Shown one piece after another: positions 1-14,797 of a stretch of 64,000 nucleotides of DNA. The notes under the pieces are model-generated. The model saw only the letters and a list, made by a program, of their open reading frames with translations. It searched no databases and was not told the DNA's origin. The DNA is from DAHVFK01 sp963755395 (GTDB lineage Bacteria > Pseudomonadota > Gammaproteobacteria > Burkholderiales > SG8-39): contig CAVWJJ010000003.1 in NCBI GenBank assembly GCA_963755395.1, forward strand, positions 248,001 to 312,000. Direction: 5' to 3'. Position 1 is the first letter of the stretch; every line of letters begins with the position of its first letter. The position numbers and the translations under genes are program-made.

Positions 1-203
1 GCCGCCTCGACGGCGAAGAGCGTCGCCCGCACGTTGGCGTCACGCTGCCGGCGAGCAAGGGGGTCATCGCGTCGCGGCTCAACCTCACGCAAGAGCACTT
101 CTCGCGCATCCTGCACGACCTCACCGCGATCAACCTGATCCGCGTCGACGGGCGCTACATCACCATCCCGGACATCGCCCAGCTGCGCGCGCGCGCCGCC
201 TAG
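1..203 (+). CDS. Crp/Fnr-family transcriptional regulator, C-terminal end (partial)
   Basis: Only the last 66 codons are present; the gene enters from the left edge and stops with TAG at 201-203. The visible part is the winged helix-turn-helix of a Crp/Fnr regulator: LPASKGVIASRLNLTQ followed by the recognition helix EHFSRILHDL and the wing VDGRYITI. The sensor domain lies outside the window, so the ligand (oxygen, NO, cAMP or other) cannot be told. It converges on pstB, four bases away, in the place where phoU commonly follows pstB. Confidence 0.85.
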   Translation, partial: RLDGEERRPHVGVTLPASKGVIASRLNLTQEHFSRILHDLTAINLIRVDGRYITIPDIAQLRARAA

Positions 204-207
204 CGGC

Positions 208-1039
208 TCAGCCGAAGCGGCCGGTGATGTAGTCCTCGGTCGCCTTCTGCTTGGGCTTGATGAAGATCGTGTCGGTCACGTCGAACTCGATCAGCTCGCC
301 CAGGTACATGTAGGCGGTGTAGTCCGACACGCGCGCCGCCTGCTGCATGTTGTGGGTCACGATGGCGATGGTGAAATCGCGCTTGAGCTCGTCGACCAGC
401 TCCTCGATCTTGGCGGTGGAGATCGGGTCGAGCGCCGAGGTCGGCTCGTCCAGCAGCAGGATCTCGGGTTTGACCGCGATCCCGCGCGCGATGCACAGCC
501 GCTGCTGCTGCCCGCCCGAAAGGCTGTGGCCGCTCTGGCCGAGGATGTCCTTGACCTCCTCCCACAGCGCGGCCTTGCGCAGCGCCCATTCGACTCGCTC
601 GTCCATGTCGCGCTTCTTCAGGTTCTCGAACAAGCGCACGCCGAAGGCGATGTTGTCGTAGATCGACATCGGGAAAGGCGTCGGCTTCTGGAACACCATG
701 CCGATCTTGGCCCGGATCAGCGACACGTCGCGCTTGACCGTGAGCAGGTTCTCGCCATCCATGACGAGCTCGCCCTCGGCGCGCTGGTCCGGGTAGAGCG
801 AGTACATGCGGTTGAAGATGCGCAGCAGCGTCGACTTGCCGCAGCCGGACGGCCCGATGAACGCGGTCACCCGGCGCTCGGGGATGTCGAGCGTGATGTG
901 ACTTCAGCGCATGGTAGCTGCCGTAGTAGAAATCCAGATTGCGCACGATGAGCTTCGGCCTCGCCTCGCCGGCCTGCTCGGATCGCGCGGCGACCTCGAT
1001 CCGGGGCGGCTGGGTGCGGGCGGTGACGGAGGATTCCAT
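208..1039 (-). CDS. pstB: Phosphate ABC transporter ATP-binding protein PstB (frame disturbed)
   Basis: ATPase of the high-affinity phosphate importer PstSCAB, acting on the cytoplasmic face of the inner membrane. The main frame shows Walker A GPSGCGKST, the Q-loop region MVFQKPTPFP, signature LSGGQQQR, Walker B ILLLDEPTSALDP and switch histidine IVTHNMQQA. The first 45 or so residues (start MESSVTAR, then LIVRNLDFYYGSYHALKS) lie in another frame. The break is near 900, where one extra base separates the ALKS and TLDIPERRV parts. Last gene of pstS-pstC-pstA-pstB, 13 bases after pstA. No phoU follows. Confidence 0.93.
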
Positions 1040-1052
1040 GGCTGGCCTTGCC

Positions 1053-1911
1053 TCAGGTCGTTCTCTTGAACAGCACGCGCGCCAGAATGTTCAGCAGCAG
1101 GACCGCGAGCGTGATAAGCGTGGCGCCGCCCCATGCCAGCCGCTGCCAGTCCTGGTAGGGGCTCATCGCGAACTGGAAGATGACCACCGGCAGGTTCGCA
1201 ACCGGGGCGTTCATGTTCAGCGACCAGAACTGGTTGTTGAGCGCGGTGAACAGCAACGGCGCGGTCTCTCCGCTCATGCGCGCCACGGCGAGCAGGATGC
1301 CGGTCAGGATCCCCGTGCGCGCCGCGCGGTAGGTGACGAACAGGATCATCTTCCACTGCGGGCAGCCGAGCGCCGCGGTCGCCTCGCGCAGGCTGCCCGG
1401 CACCAGCTTGAGCATGTCGTCGGTGGTGCGCACCACCACCGGAATCACCAGCAGGCCGAGCGCGAATGCGCCCGCCCAGCCCGAGAAATGCTTCACCTGC
1501 GCGACGTAGACCGAGTAGACGAACAGTCCGATCACGATCGAAGGCGCCGACAGCAGCACGTCGTTCAGGAACCGGGTCGCCGAAGCGAGCCAGCTCTTGC
1601 TGGCCGTACTCGGCCAGGTAGGTGCCTGCCATCACGCCCACCGGCGTGCCGATCAGAGTGCCGGTCACGACCATCGCCAGGCTGCCTGCGATGGCGTTCG
1701 CCAGCCCGCCGTCGGCACCCGGCGGCGGGGTCATCTTGTAGTACAGCGCGGCGTGCAGCAGCGCGGTGCCGCCCTCGAACAGCAGCGTCGCCAGGATCCA
1801 GGCCAGCCAGAACAGGCCGAAGCTCAGCGCCACGGCGGATACCGACAGCATGATCACGTTCTTGCGCTTGCGCGCGGCGTACAGAGGGTTGGATGCCGTG
1901 ATGTAGCTCAT
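1053..1911 (-). CDS. pstA: Phosphate ABC transporter permease PstA (frame disturbed)
   Basis: Inner-membrane permease that pairs with PstC to form the phosphate channel. The N-terminal part starts MSYITASNPLY and has a first hydrophobic helix (VIMLSVSAVALSFGLFWLAW) and the region up to AGTYLAEYG. The C-terminal part resumes in a different frame with LLSAPSIVIGLFVY, the EAA-type segment REATAALGCPQWKMI and further helices to LFKRTT. A single extra C after G at about 1599 accounts for the break. About 286 residues when joined, normal for PstA. Eleven bases separate it from pstC and 13 from pstB. Confidence 0.92.
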
Positions 1912-1921
1912 CGGGCTCGGC

Positions 1922-2942
1922 CTAGGTTCGCGCGCCTTCCTGGCGCGACAGGCGCATGAGCATGAACTTAGACAAGGCCAGTACCACCGTGGTGATCACG
2001 AACAGGATCAGGCCGAGCTCGAACAGCGCCGACAGGTAGGTGTCTCCCACCGCCTCGGTGAACTCGTTGGCCAGCGCCGAGGCGATACTGTTGCCGGGTG
2101 CGAGCAGGGACGCCGACAGGCGATGCGCGTTGCCGATCACGAAGGTGACCGCCATCGTCTCGCCCAGGGCGCGCCCCAGCCCGAGCATGACCCCGCCGAC
2201 CACGCCGACCTTGGTGTACGGCAGCACGACGCGAAACACGACCTCCCAGGTCGTCGCGCCGAGCCCGTAGGCCGATTCCTTGAGCATCGCGGGAACGAGC
2301 TCGAACACGTCGCGCATCACCGCCGCGATGAAGGGAATGACCATGATCGACAGGATCAGGCCGGCGGTCATCATGCCGATGCCGAGCGGCGGCCCGGAGA
2401 ACAGGGCGCCGATCAGCGGGATGTTGCCGAACAGCTTGACCAGCAGCGGCTGGACGTAGGTCTGCACCAGCGGCGCGAGCACGAACAGTCCCCACATGCC
2501 GTAAATGATCGACGGGATCGCCGCCAGCAGCTCGATCGCGGTGCCGAGCGGACGCTTGAGCCAGCCCGGCGAGAGCTCGGTGAGAAAGAGCGCGATGCCG
2601 AAGCTCACCGGCACCGCGATCGCCATGCGCGATGAGCGAGGTCATCACGGTGCCGTAGATCGGAACCAGCGCGCCGAATTCCTCCTGCACCGGATCCCAG
2701 TCCTCGCGCCAGAGGAAGCTCAGGCCGTACTTGTGCAGCGTCAGCTCGCTGCCGACGACGAGCGACACCAGGATCGCGGCCAGGATGCTGAAGACGAGGA
2801 AAGCGAAGACCTTGGTCAGCCACTCGAAGGCAGGGTCCAGCCAGAGCGCGGAGCGCGCCCGCGGCGCAAGGGGAGCCTGCAGCGCTTCGACTGTCGCGTC
2901 TTGATTCTCGGCGCCCTGGGAAGCCACGGGGACGGCGCTCAT
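1922..2942 (-). CDS. pstC: Phosphate ABC transporter permease PstC (frame disturbed)
   Basis: Second permease of the Pst phosphate importer. The N-terminal 111 or so residues (MSAVPVAS to IYGTVMTSLIA) contain a cytoplasmic tail and the first membrane helix. After a one-base break near 2627 the rest continues MAIAVPVSFGIALFLTELSP with the other helices, the EAA loop KESAYGLGATTWEV, and RALGETMAVTFVIGNAH, typical of PstC. Joined length is about 339 residues, as expected. The break is repaired by removing one C between GCG and ATG on the coding strand. Second gene of the pst operon. Confidence 0.92.
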
Positions 2943-3048
2943 CTGAGTGGTTTGCCGCGCATTCTAGATTAGATGAAACCGGTTCGGGAACGAAAAGGGG
3001 CGGTCGCGCCGCCCCTTTCCGCTCCGCCCTTGCAGCGGATAACCTCAA

Positions 3049-4092
3049 TCAATATACGGAGTTGCCCGAGGCGTCCTTGATGTTCTTCCAGGACGATTCG
3101 ATCAGCGAAACGACGTTGTCCGGCAGCGGCACGTAGTCGAGCGACTCGGCCATCTGGTCGCCGTTGGCATAGGCCCAGTTGAAGAACTTGAGCACCTGCC
3201 TTCGCGTTTTCCGGCTTCTCCTGAACCTTGTGCATCAGGATGAAGGTCGCGCCGGCGATCGGCCAGGCTTGCGCGCCCGGCGCGTCGGTGAGGATCAGGT
3301 ACATCCCCGGCGCCGCGCTCCAGTCGGCGCCCGCGGCGGCGGCCATGAACGACTTGGCGCTCGGCGCAACGAAGTTGCCCTCGCGGTTCTGCATCCGGAC
3401 GTAGGCCATGTGGTTCTGCAGCACGTACGCGTACTCGACGTAGCCGATCGAGCCGTTGATGCGCTGCACGTATGACGCTACGCCCTCATTGCCCTTGCCG
3501 CCCACGCCGGTCGGCCAGTTGACGCGAAGTGCCCACGCCCACTTTATCCTTCCACTCGGGGCTGACCTTGGACAGGTAGTTCGACCAGATGAAGCTCGTG
3601 CCCGATCCGTCCGAGCGGTGCACCACCGAAATCGCCTGGTCGGGAAGTCCCACGCCAGGGTTGAGCGCGGCGATGGCCGGATCGTTCCACTTGGTGATCT
3701 TGCCGAGGTAGATGTCGCCTAGCACCGCGCCCGAAAGCTTGAGCTCGCCCGGCTTGATGCCCTTCAGGTTGACGACCGGGATCGCGCCGCCGATCACGGT
3801 CGGGAACTGCATCAGGCCGCTCTTTTCCGAGCACTTCCGGCGTCGAGCGGCATGTCGGAGGCGCCGAAATCGACCGTCTTGGCGTTGATCTGCTTGATGC
3901 CGCCGCCCGAGCCGATCGACTGGTAGTTCATGCCCGACGCCGCGTCGCCTTCCTGTAGGCATCGGCCCACTTGGCGTAGATCGGATAGGGGAAAGTGGCT
4001 CCCGCGCCGGTGATGTCCGCCGCCATCGCTGCGGTGGAAACCAGCGCAGCGGCGGCAAAGCCGAGCACCTTCGTCATCGTCTTCTTGTGCAT
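3049..4092 (-). CDS. pstS: Phosphate-binding periplasmic protein PstS (frame disturbed)
   Basis: Periplasmic phosphate receptor that delivers phosphate to PstCA. It starts MHKKTMTKVLGFAAAALVSTA, a Sec signal peptide cleaved about MAA-DITGAGATFPYPIY. Family hallmarks appear across several frames: GATFPYPIYAKW, YQSIGSGGGI, VDFGASDMPL, LMQFPTVIGGAIPVVNL, VHRSDGSGTSFIWSNYL, and the end NIKDASGNSVY with stop at 3049. At least four breaks lie near 3953, 3829-3838, 3524 and 3198; those at 3524 and 3198 are one extra C after G. First gene of the pst operon, with a Pho-box-like site upstream. Confidence 0.93.
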
Positions 4093-4145
4093 GTCGAACA
4101 ATCCTCGCGGTTGGAATTACACGGCCGCAAGGATATGAAGGTTTT

Positions 4146-4163
4146 GTTACGGGATCGTGACAG
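4146..4163 (-). promoter_or_regulatory. Pho-box-like operator upstream of pstS
   Basis: On the minus strand the site reads CTGTCAC, four bases, CCGTAAC. The first half matches the PhoB direct-repeat unit CTGTCAT/C in all but the variable last base and the second half keeps five of seven positions, with the usual 11-base period. It lies 54 bases upstream of the pstS start. This fits induction by PhoB under phosphate limitation; binding itself is inferred. Confidence 0.6.
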
Positions 4164-4170
4164 CTTAGGT

Positions 4171-5530
4171 TCAGCCCCGGCGCAGCGGCGCACCGCATGG
4201 GCGATCGACTGCGCTGCGGCCTCGATCGCCGGGCGCGGCTCGCCTTCGACCATCACGCGCAGCACCGGCTCGGTGCCGGAGGGCCGCAGCAGCACGCGGC
4301 CGCGCCCGTCCAGCGCACGCTCGCCCGCCGCCAGCGCCTCGTTGATCGACGCGTGCGCGCGCCAGTCGAAGCCGGCCGGCGACCCCCACGTTGAGCAGCA
4401 CCTGCGGATACATGCACCAGATCCGCGGTCAGCTCGGCCAGCGTACGGCCCTGGTCGCGCATCGCGCCCAGCACCTGCAGCGCCGAGACGATGCCGTCGC
4501 CGGTGGTGTGCTTCGCCAGGCAGATGATGTGGCCCGAGTTCTCGCCGCCGTACAGCCAGTTGCGCTCGCGCATCAGCTCGAGCACGTAGCGGTCGCCCAC
4601 CATCGCGCGCGCGAAGGGAATGTCCAGCGCGCGCAAGGGCCTGCTCGAAGGCGAGGTTGGTCATCAGCGTGCCCGCCACCCCGGTCACCTTCTCGCGCGC
4701 GGCGCGGTGCCGGATGATCGCGTACAGCAGCTGGTCGCCGTCGTACAGGCGCCCTTCCGCGTCAGCCACCACCAGCCGGTCGCCGTCGCCGTCGAGCGCA
4801 ATGCCGAAGCTGCGCCCGGTTGTGCCTGACCGCTGCCGCCAGCTGGCGCGGCGCGGTCGCGCCGAAGTCATCGTTGATGTTGAAGCCGTCCGGCTGCGAC
4901 CCCGATCGGCACCACCTCGGCGCCGAGCTCGTGGAACACGTGCGGCGCCACCGCGTACGCGGCGCCGTGCGCGCAATCGACCACCAGCTTCATGCCCCTC
5001 AGGTCCAGTTCGGTCGGAAAGGTGCTCTTGCAGAACTCGATGTAGCGTCCGCCCGCGTCGTCGACGCGCCGCGCCTTGCCCGAGATGCGCCGACTCGTTG
5101 CAGCCCATGGGCGACTTCGAGCGCGGCCTCGATCTCGAGCTCGACCGCGTCGGGCAGCTTGATGCCGTCGCCGGAAAAGAACTTGATGCCGTTGTCGGCG
5201 TAGGGGTTGTGGGAAGCGCTGATCACCACCCCGGCCGAGAGCCGCAGCGCGCGCGTGAGGTAGGCCACGCCCGGCGTGGGCAGCGGCCCGCACAGCAGCA
5301 CGTCGACGCCCGCGGCGGAAAAACCGGCTTCGAGCGCGGCCTCGAGCATGTAGCCCGAGATGCGCGTGTCCTTGCCGATCAGCACGGCGGGTCGCTCGCC
5401 GCGCGCGCCGCTGCTGCCTGCAAGCACCTTGCCCGCGGCGTAACCCAGGCGCAGCACGAAGTCCGCGCGTGATCGGTGGCTGTCCCACCGTGCCGCGTAC
5501 GCCGTCGGTGCCGAAATGCTTTCTGCTCAT
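4171..5530 (-). CDS. glmM: Phosphoglucosamine mutase GlmM (multiple frame breaks)
   Basis: Converts glucosamine-6-phosphate to glucosamine-1-phosphate for UDP-GlcNAc, and so for peptidoglycan and lipid A. Recognisable blocks in order: start MSRKHFGTDGVRGTVGQPPIT, LRLGYAAGKVLAG, the phosphoserine loop GVVISASHNPYADNGIKFF, GGRYIEFCKSTFPTELDL, metal-binding ALDGDGDRLVV, GENSGHIICLAKHTTGDGI and the phosphate-binding RPSGTEPVLRVMVEGE. These fall in several frames with about seven breaks (for example 5470, 5090, 4905, 4635, 4414 and 4385). The stop at 4171 assumes one more break beside it; the uncorrected frame would run into pstS. The ATG overlaps the folP stop as ATGA. Confidence 0.9.
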
Positions 5531-6366
5531 CGTCGCTCCGGTCCGGAAAGCGCTCCGCACACCGCGAGCGCGTCGCGGGTCGGCGCACGTCGTGCACCCG
5601 CAGATGCTGGCCCCAGCCTGCGGCGGCGAGCAATGCGGCCGCGACGCTCGCTGCCAGGCGCTCGCCCCACCGGCGCGGCCGGTGACCTGCCCGAGCGCTT
5701 GATTTGCGCGACCAGCCCGCCAGCAGCGGCACCCCGAGCGCGGCGAATTCCGCCAGGTGGCGCTGCAATTCGAGGTTGTGGCGCAGGGTCTTGCCGAAGC
5801 CGAAGCCGAGGTCGACCACGATGCGCGCGCGTGCGATCCCGGCGCCTTCGGCCGCAGCGATGCGCTCGCGCCAGGATAGTCCTTCACCTCGCGCCACCAC
5901 GTCGTCATAGTGCGGCTCGCGCTGCATGGTCGCCGGCTCGCCCTGCTTGTGCATCAGGCATATCGCAGCACTCGGCTTTGCGCCACCGCTTCCAGCGCGC
6001 CTGGCGCGTGACAGGGCATCGATGTCGTTGATCATCGACGCGCCGGCCGCCAGCGCCTCGCGCATCACCCGCGCGCGGCGCGTGTCGACCGACAGCGGGG
6101 CGTCGATGCCCGCCAGGGCCTCGAGCACCGGCAGGATGCGCGCGAGCTCCGCTTCCTCTCCGACCGCGTCGGCGCCCGGGCGCGACGACTCGCCGCCGAT
6201 GTCGAGAATCGCGGCGCCCTCAGCGAGCATGCGTTGCGCCCGCGCGACGGCCGCGTCGCGCTGCAGAAAGCGACCGCCGTCGGAGAAAGAATCGGGGGTG
6301 ACGTTCAGGATGCCCATCAGGATCGGGCGCTCGAGCGGCAGCAAGAACCGTGCCGCAGCGAAGCAT
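5527..6366 (-). CDS. folP: Dihydropteroate synthase FolP (frame disturbed)
   Basis: Condenses p-aminobenzoate with hydroxymethyl-dihydropterin diphosphate in folate synthesis. It starts MLRCG at 6366; removing one C after G near 6352 joins it to RFLLPLERPILMGILNVTPDSFSDGG, the first DHPS signature. Then come ILDIGGESSRPGA (second signature), SVDTRRARVMREAL, GASMINDIDAL, the region around LMHKQGEP, and IVVDLGFGFGKTLRHN. The end, in another frame, reads RDALAV up to a TGA that overlaps the glmM start as ATGA. Thirteen bases downstream of ftsH, in the common ftsH-folP-glmM order. Confidence 0.9.
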
Positions 6367-6379
6367 CGGCGCCACGCGG

Positions 6380-8277
<1,898 letters not shown>

Positions 8278-8363
8278 AGACTTACTCCTTCGCGCCGCGG
8301 CGCCCGTCGATTCATCATTCTAGCGCCTATTCCGCATTGCAAAAAGGGGACACCCCCCCGGCC

Positions 8364-8978
8364 TCAGCGCGGCTTCGGGCCGCGCGCCAACAAATAAGTC
8401 TCACGCGACTCGCCGCGCGACGCGCCGGGCTTGCGCACCAGCACCGATTGAAACGCCCGCCTCGCCGCGGCCAGCACCTCGTCGAAGGCCTCGCCCTGAA
8501 ATACCTTGACCAGTAGCGCACCGGATGGTTTCAGCACTTCGCCAGCAAATTCCAGCGCCAGCTGCGCCAATTCGGCTGCGCGCACCTGGTCCACCCCGCG
8601 AATTCCCGACAGGTTGGGTGACAAGTCGGACAAGACCAGGTCCGCCAGACCGCCCAGCGCCTCACGCGCCGTCGCGCGCGCCTGCACCTCGCGCAGGTCG
8701 CCTCGCAGCACCTTGACTTGCAAGATGGGGGCGATTTCGAGCAGATCAATCGCCACCACCCGCCCGCGCGGCCCCACCTTGCGCCCCGCCACCTGCGACC
8801 AGCCGCCGGGCGCCGCGCCAAGGTCGAGCACCCTCATGCCGGGCTTGAGCAGCCTGTCCTTCTGATCGATTTCAAGCAGCTTGTAGGCCGCGCGCGAGCG
8901 GTAGCCCGCCGCCCTGGCCTGGCGCACGTAGGCGTCGGTGACATGGCGCTGGAGCCAGGCTTTGCTGGATTTGACCAC
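8364..8978 (-). CDS. rlmE: 23S rRNA 2'-O-methyltransferase RlmE (FtsJ)
   Basis: S-adenosylmethionine-dependent methyltransferase that modifies U2552 of 23S rRNA in the 50S subunit. 204 residues, the usual size, from a GTG start. Seen: SKAWLQRHVTDAYVRQA, the K of the catalytic tetrad in RSRAAYKLLEI, SAM-binding VLDLGAAPGGWSQVA, catalytic Asp in LVLSDLSPNLSG, and the later Lys in GALLVKVFQGE. Frame intact. Upstream of ftsH as in most Proteobacteria. The small RNA-binding gene yhbY, often next to rlmE on the other strand, is absent. Confidence 0.95.
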   Translation of the reverse strand: MVKSSKAWLQRHVTDAYVRQARAAGYRSRAAYKLLEIDQKDRLLKPGMRVLDLGAAPGGWSQVAGRKVGPRGRVVAIDLLEIAPILQVKVLRGDLREVQARATAREALGGLADLVLSDLSPNLSGIRGVDQVRAAELAQLALEFAGEVLKPSGALLVKVFQGEAFDEVLAAARRAFQSVLVRKPGASRGESRETYLLARGPKPR

Positions 8979-9002
8979 CGCCCCTGGATCCGCCGTCCGG
9001 CT

Positions 9003-9476
9003 CTAGATGTAGCGGACGTCGATGATCTCGTAGCGCTTGACGCCGCCGGGGGTCCGCACCTCGACCACGTCGCCGGCGTCCTTGCCGATCAGGGCGCGCG
9101 CGATCGGCGAGCTGATCGAAATGCGGCCTTCCTTGATCTCGGCCTCGTCCTCGCCCACGATTTGGTAGGTGACGGCTTCGCCCCCCACCTCTTCCAGGTC
9201 GATGGTCGCGCCAAACACGCAGCGCCCCTCGGCGTCGAGCAGCTTGGGATCGATGATCTGGGCGTTGCCGAGCTTGGCCTCGATCTCGGCGATGCGTCCC
9301 TCGACGAAGGACTGGCGCTCGCGCGCGGCGTCGTATTCCGCGTTCTCCGACAAGTCGCCGTGCGCGCGCGCTTCCGCGATCGAGCTGATCACGTTCGGCC
9401 GCTCGACGGTCTTCAGGCGCTGCAGCTCGGCGCGCAGCAGCTCGGCGCCGCGCTTGGTGATCGGTGTCTTGGCCAT
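9003..9476 (-). CDS. greA: Transcription elongation factor GreA
   Basis: Rescues backtracked RNA polymerase by stimulating transcript cleavage through the secondary channel. 157 residues, typical length. The N-terminal coiled coil starts MAKTPITKRGAELLRAEL and carries the acidic tip (DLSENAEYDAARERQ), where the Asp and Glu that act in cleavage sit. The C-terminal FKBP-like domain covers about residues 80-157, with SPIARALIGKDAGDVVEV. Frame intact. It lies directly downstream of carB with nine bases between, the usual carAB-greA order. Confidence 0.96.
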   Translation of the reverse strand: MAKTPITKRGAELLRAELQRLKTVERPNVISSIAEARAHGDLSENAEYDAARERQSFVEGRIAEIEAKLGNAQIIDPKLLDAEGRCVFGATIDLEEVGGEAVTYQIVGEDEAEIKEGRISISSPIARALIGKDAGDVVEVRTPGGVKRYEIIDVRYI

Positions 9477-9485
9477 GGCCCGATG

Positions 9486-12740
<3,255 letters not shown>

Positions 12741-12742
12741 TC

Positions 12743-13891
12743 GGCGCACTTCGCTCTTCCATCAGCTTGACGAAGCGGTCGAACAGGTAGCCGATGTCGT
12801 GCGGGCCGGGGCTCGCTTCGGGGTGGCCCTGGAAGCAGAACGCCGGCCGGTCGGTGAGCGCCAGGCCCTGCAGCGTGCCGTCGAACAGCGAAACGTGCGT
12901 CGGCCTGCACATTCGCCGGCAGCGTCGCTCGCATCGACCGCGAAGCCGTGGTTCTGGCTGGTGATCACGACCTGCCCGGTGTCGAGGTCCTTCACCGGAT
13001 GGTTCGCGCCGTGATGGCCGAACTTCATCTTCACCGTCTTCGCGCCCGACGGCGAGGCCCATGAACTGGTGCCCCAGGCAGATGCCGAAGAGCGGCAGTG
13101 CCTGTGCTCGAGCAGTTCGCGAATCGCCGCGATCGCGTAGTCGCAGGGCTCCGGGTCGCCCGGCCCGTTGGACAGGAACACGCCGTCCGGCTTCAGCGCG
13201 AGCACGTCGCGCGCGCTGCGCCTGCGCCGGCAGCACGGTCACGCTGCAGCCGCGCTCGGCCAGCATGCGCAGGATGTTGCGCTTGACGCCGAAGTCGTAG
13301 GCGACGACATGGAATCGCGCATCGCCTCGCGGCGCGGTAGCCCGTTGCCCAGCTGCCATGCGCCTTCCGTCCATTCGTATGGCGCGGCGGTGCTCACCAC
13401 CTTGGCCAGATCCATGCCGGCCAGCCCGGGAAACGCGCGCGCCGCCGCCAGCGCGCGCATCCTCAGGTCGATCGTCGCCGGCCACGATGCAGCCGTTCTG
13501 CGCGCCCTTCTCGCGCAGGATGCGGGTCAGCCTGCGCGTGTCGATGTCGGCGATCGCGACCACGCTGTTGGCCTTGAGGTAATCGCGCGAGGCTCGCGTG
13601 CGCGCGGCAGTTGGAGTGCAGCGCCGCGGCAGGTCGCGGATCACCAGCCCCGCGGCGAACACCTGCGCGCGACTCGACGTCTTCGGGGTTGATGCCCGTG
13701 TTGCCGATGTGCGGATAGGTCAGCGTGACGATCTGGCGGCAGTAGGACGGGTCGGTGAGGATTTCCTGATAGCCGGTCATCGCGGTGTTGAACACCACTT
13801 CTCCTGCCGAAAGGCCCTTTGCGCCGAGCGCGCGGCCCCGGAACACCGTCCCGTCGGCGAGGACGAGTGCGGCAGGTTCGAGAGCGGCCAA
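12743..13891 (-). CDS. carA: Carbamoyl-phosphate synthase small subunit CarA (frame disturbed)
   Basis: Glutamine amidotransferase subunit that supplies ammonia to CarB. The N-terminal part (LVLADGTVFRGRALG, EVVFNTAMTGYQEILTDPSYCRQIV) and the class I amidotransferase part (VFLSNGPGDPEPCDYA, LFGICLGHQFMGLAVG with the active Cys, ATPKRAPGPHD) are found in different frames. The start is TTG at 13891, supported by GGAG eight bases upstream. The stop is unsure because of a break close to carB; 12743 is the expected junction rather than a stop read in frame. A promoter and hairpin precede the gene. Confidence 0.88.
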
Positions 13892-13916
13892 AACGTGAAC
13901 TCCAGGCGTAGATGCG

Positions 13917-13948
13917 AAAAAGCGGAAGAGGCTGGCGCCCCTCCCGCT
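13917..13948 (-). terminator. Terminator-like hairpin in the carAB leader
   Basis: On the minus strand AGCGG/CCGCT plus GAGG/CCTC can form a stem of nine pairs with a small bulge, followed at once by five Ts. It lies about 10 bases after the predicted transcription start and before the carA ribosome site, so it could act as an attenuator. No terminator for another gene is needed here, since dapB upstream is on the same strand but ends before the promoter. Function is inferred. Confidence 0.5.
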
Positions 13949-13962
13949 CGTTTGAGCAGCGA

Positions 13963-13992
13963 ATTATACCGGCTTGGGGGCCTGCCCGGCAA
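13963..13992 (-). promoter_or_regulatory. Sigma-70 promoter of carAB
   Basis: On the minus strand TTGCCG (13992-13987) is followed 18 bases later by a perfect TATAAT (13968-13963). Predicted start of transcription is near 13956, giving a leader of about 65 bases before the TTG start of carA. It sits in the 108-base gap between dapB and carA. Confidence 0.65.
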
Positions 13993-13999
13993 CGTGGCG

Positions 14000-14797
14000 C
14001 TATTTCAGTCCCAGCACGTCGAACATGTCGAACAGGCCGGATTTGCGGCCGCGCAGGAACTTGGCCGCGCGCAACGCGCCGAGCGCGTAGGTCATGCGGC
14101 TCGAGGAGCGCACCGCGACCTCGACCCGCTCGCCGGCGCCGGCAAAGATCACCGTGTGCTCGCCGACGATGTCGCCGCCGCGGATGGAGTGAAAGCCGAT
14201 CGCCTTGGGATCGCGCTCGCCGGTCTCGCCTTGGCGTCCATAGACCGCGCAGTCGGATAGGTCGCGCCCGAGCGCGCGCGCCACCACTTCGCCCAGCTTG
14301 AGCGCGGTGCCGGAGGGCGCGTCGATCTTGTGCCGATGGTGTGCCTCGACGATTTCGACGTCGTAGGCGTCGCCCAGGATGCGCGCCGCCGTCTCGGCCA
14401 GCTTGAAGGTGACGTTCACGCCTACCGCCATGTTGGGCGCCATCACCAGCGCGACCCGCTTAGCCGCCTCGGCGACGCGCGCCTTCTGCGCCTCCGTGAA
14501 GCCCGTGGTGCCGATCACCATCGCCTTGCCTAACCGGGCGCAGGCCCCCAGATGCGCGAGCGTGCTTTCCGGACGGGTGAAGTCGATCAGCACGTCCGCG
14601 GCGGCGAGCGCCGCCTCCACGTCCGCGCTCAGCGCGAACTTGCAGGGCAGGCCGATCAGCTCGCCTACCTCGCGTCCCAGCGCCGGGTGCCCGGCGCGTT
14701 CCAGCGCCGCGGCCAGCTCGAGCTCCGGGTCGCCCAGCACCGCCTCGATCAGGGTGCGCCCCATGCGCCCGGTGGCGCCCGCGATTGCGATTCTCAC
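14000..14797 (-). CDS. dapB: 4-hydroxy-tetrahydrodipicolinate reductase DapB
   Basis: Reduces the DapA product in lysine and diaminopimelate synthesis, supplying peptidoglycan cross-link residues. 265 residues. Nucleotide-binding motif AIAGATGRMGRTLIEAV at the N-terminus; substrate and catalytic region EAHHRHKIDAPSGTALKLGE with the His and Lys of the family; C-terminal GERVEVAVRSSSRMTYALGAL. Starts GTG at 14797, overlapping the bamE stop as GTGA, so the two are translationally coupled. Frame intact. Confidence 0.95.
   Translation of the reverse strand: MRIAIAGATGRMGRTLIEAVLGDPELELAAALERAGHPALGREVGELIGLPCKFALSADVEAALAAADVLIDFTRPESTLAHLGACARLGKAMVIGTTGFTEAQKARVAEAAKRVALVMAPNMAVGVNVTFKLAETAARILGDAYDVEIVEAHHRHKIDAPSGTALKLGEVVARALGRDLSDCAVYGRQGETGERDPKAIGFHSIRGGDIVGEHTVIFAGAGERVEVAVRSSSRMTYALGALRAAKFLRGRKSGLFDMFDVLGLK

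Noticed and set aside
4074..5108. GlmM frame that runs past its normal C-terminus into the start of pstS
   Set aside because: The family ends at about this point and a TGA at 4171 is one base out of frame, so another small indel is more likely than a readthrough extension.
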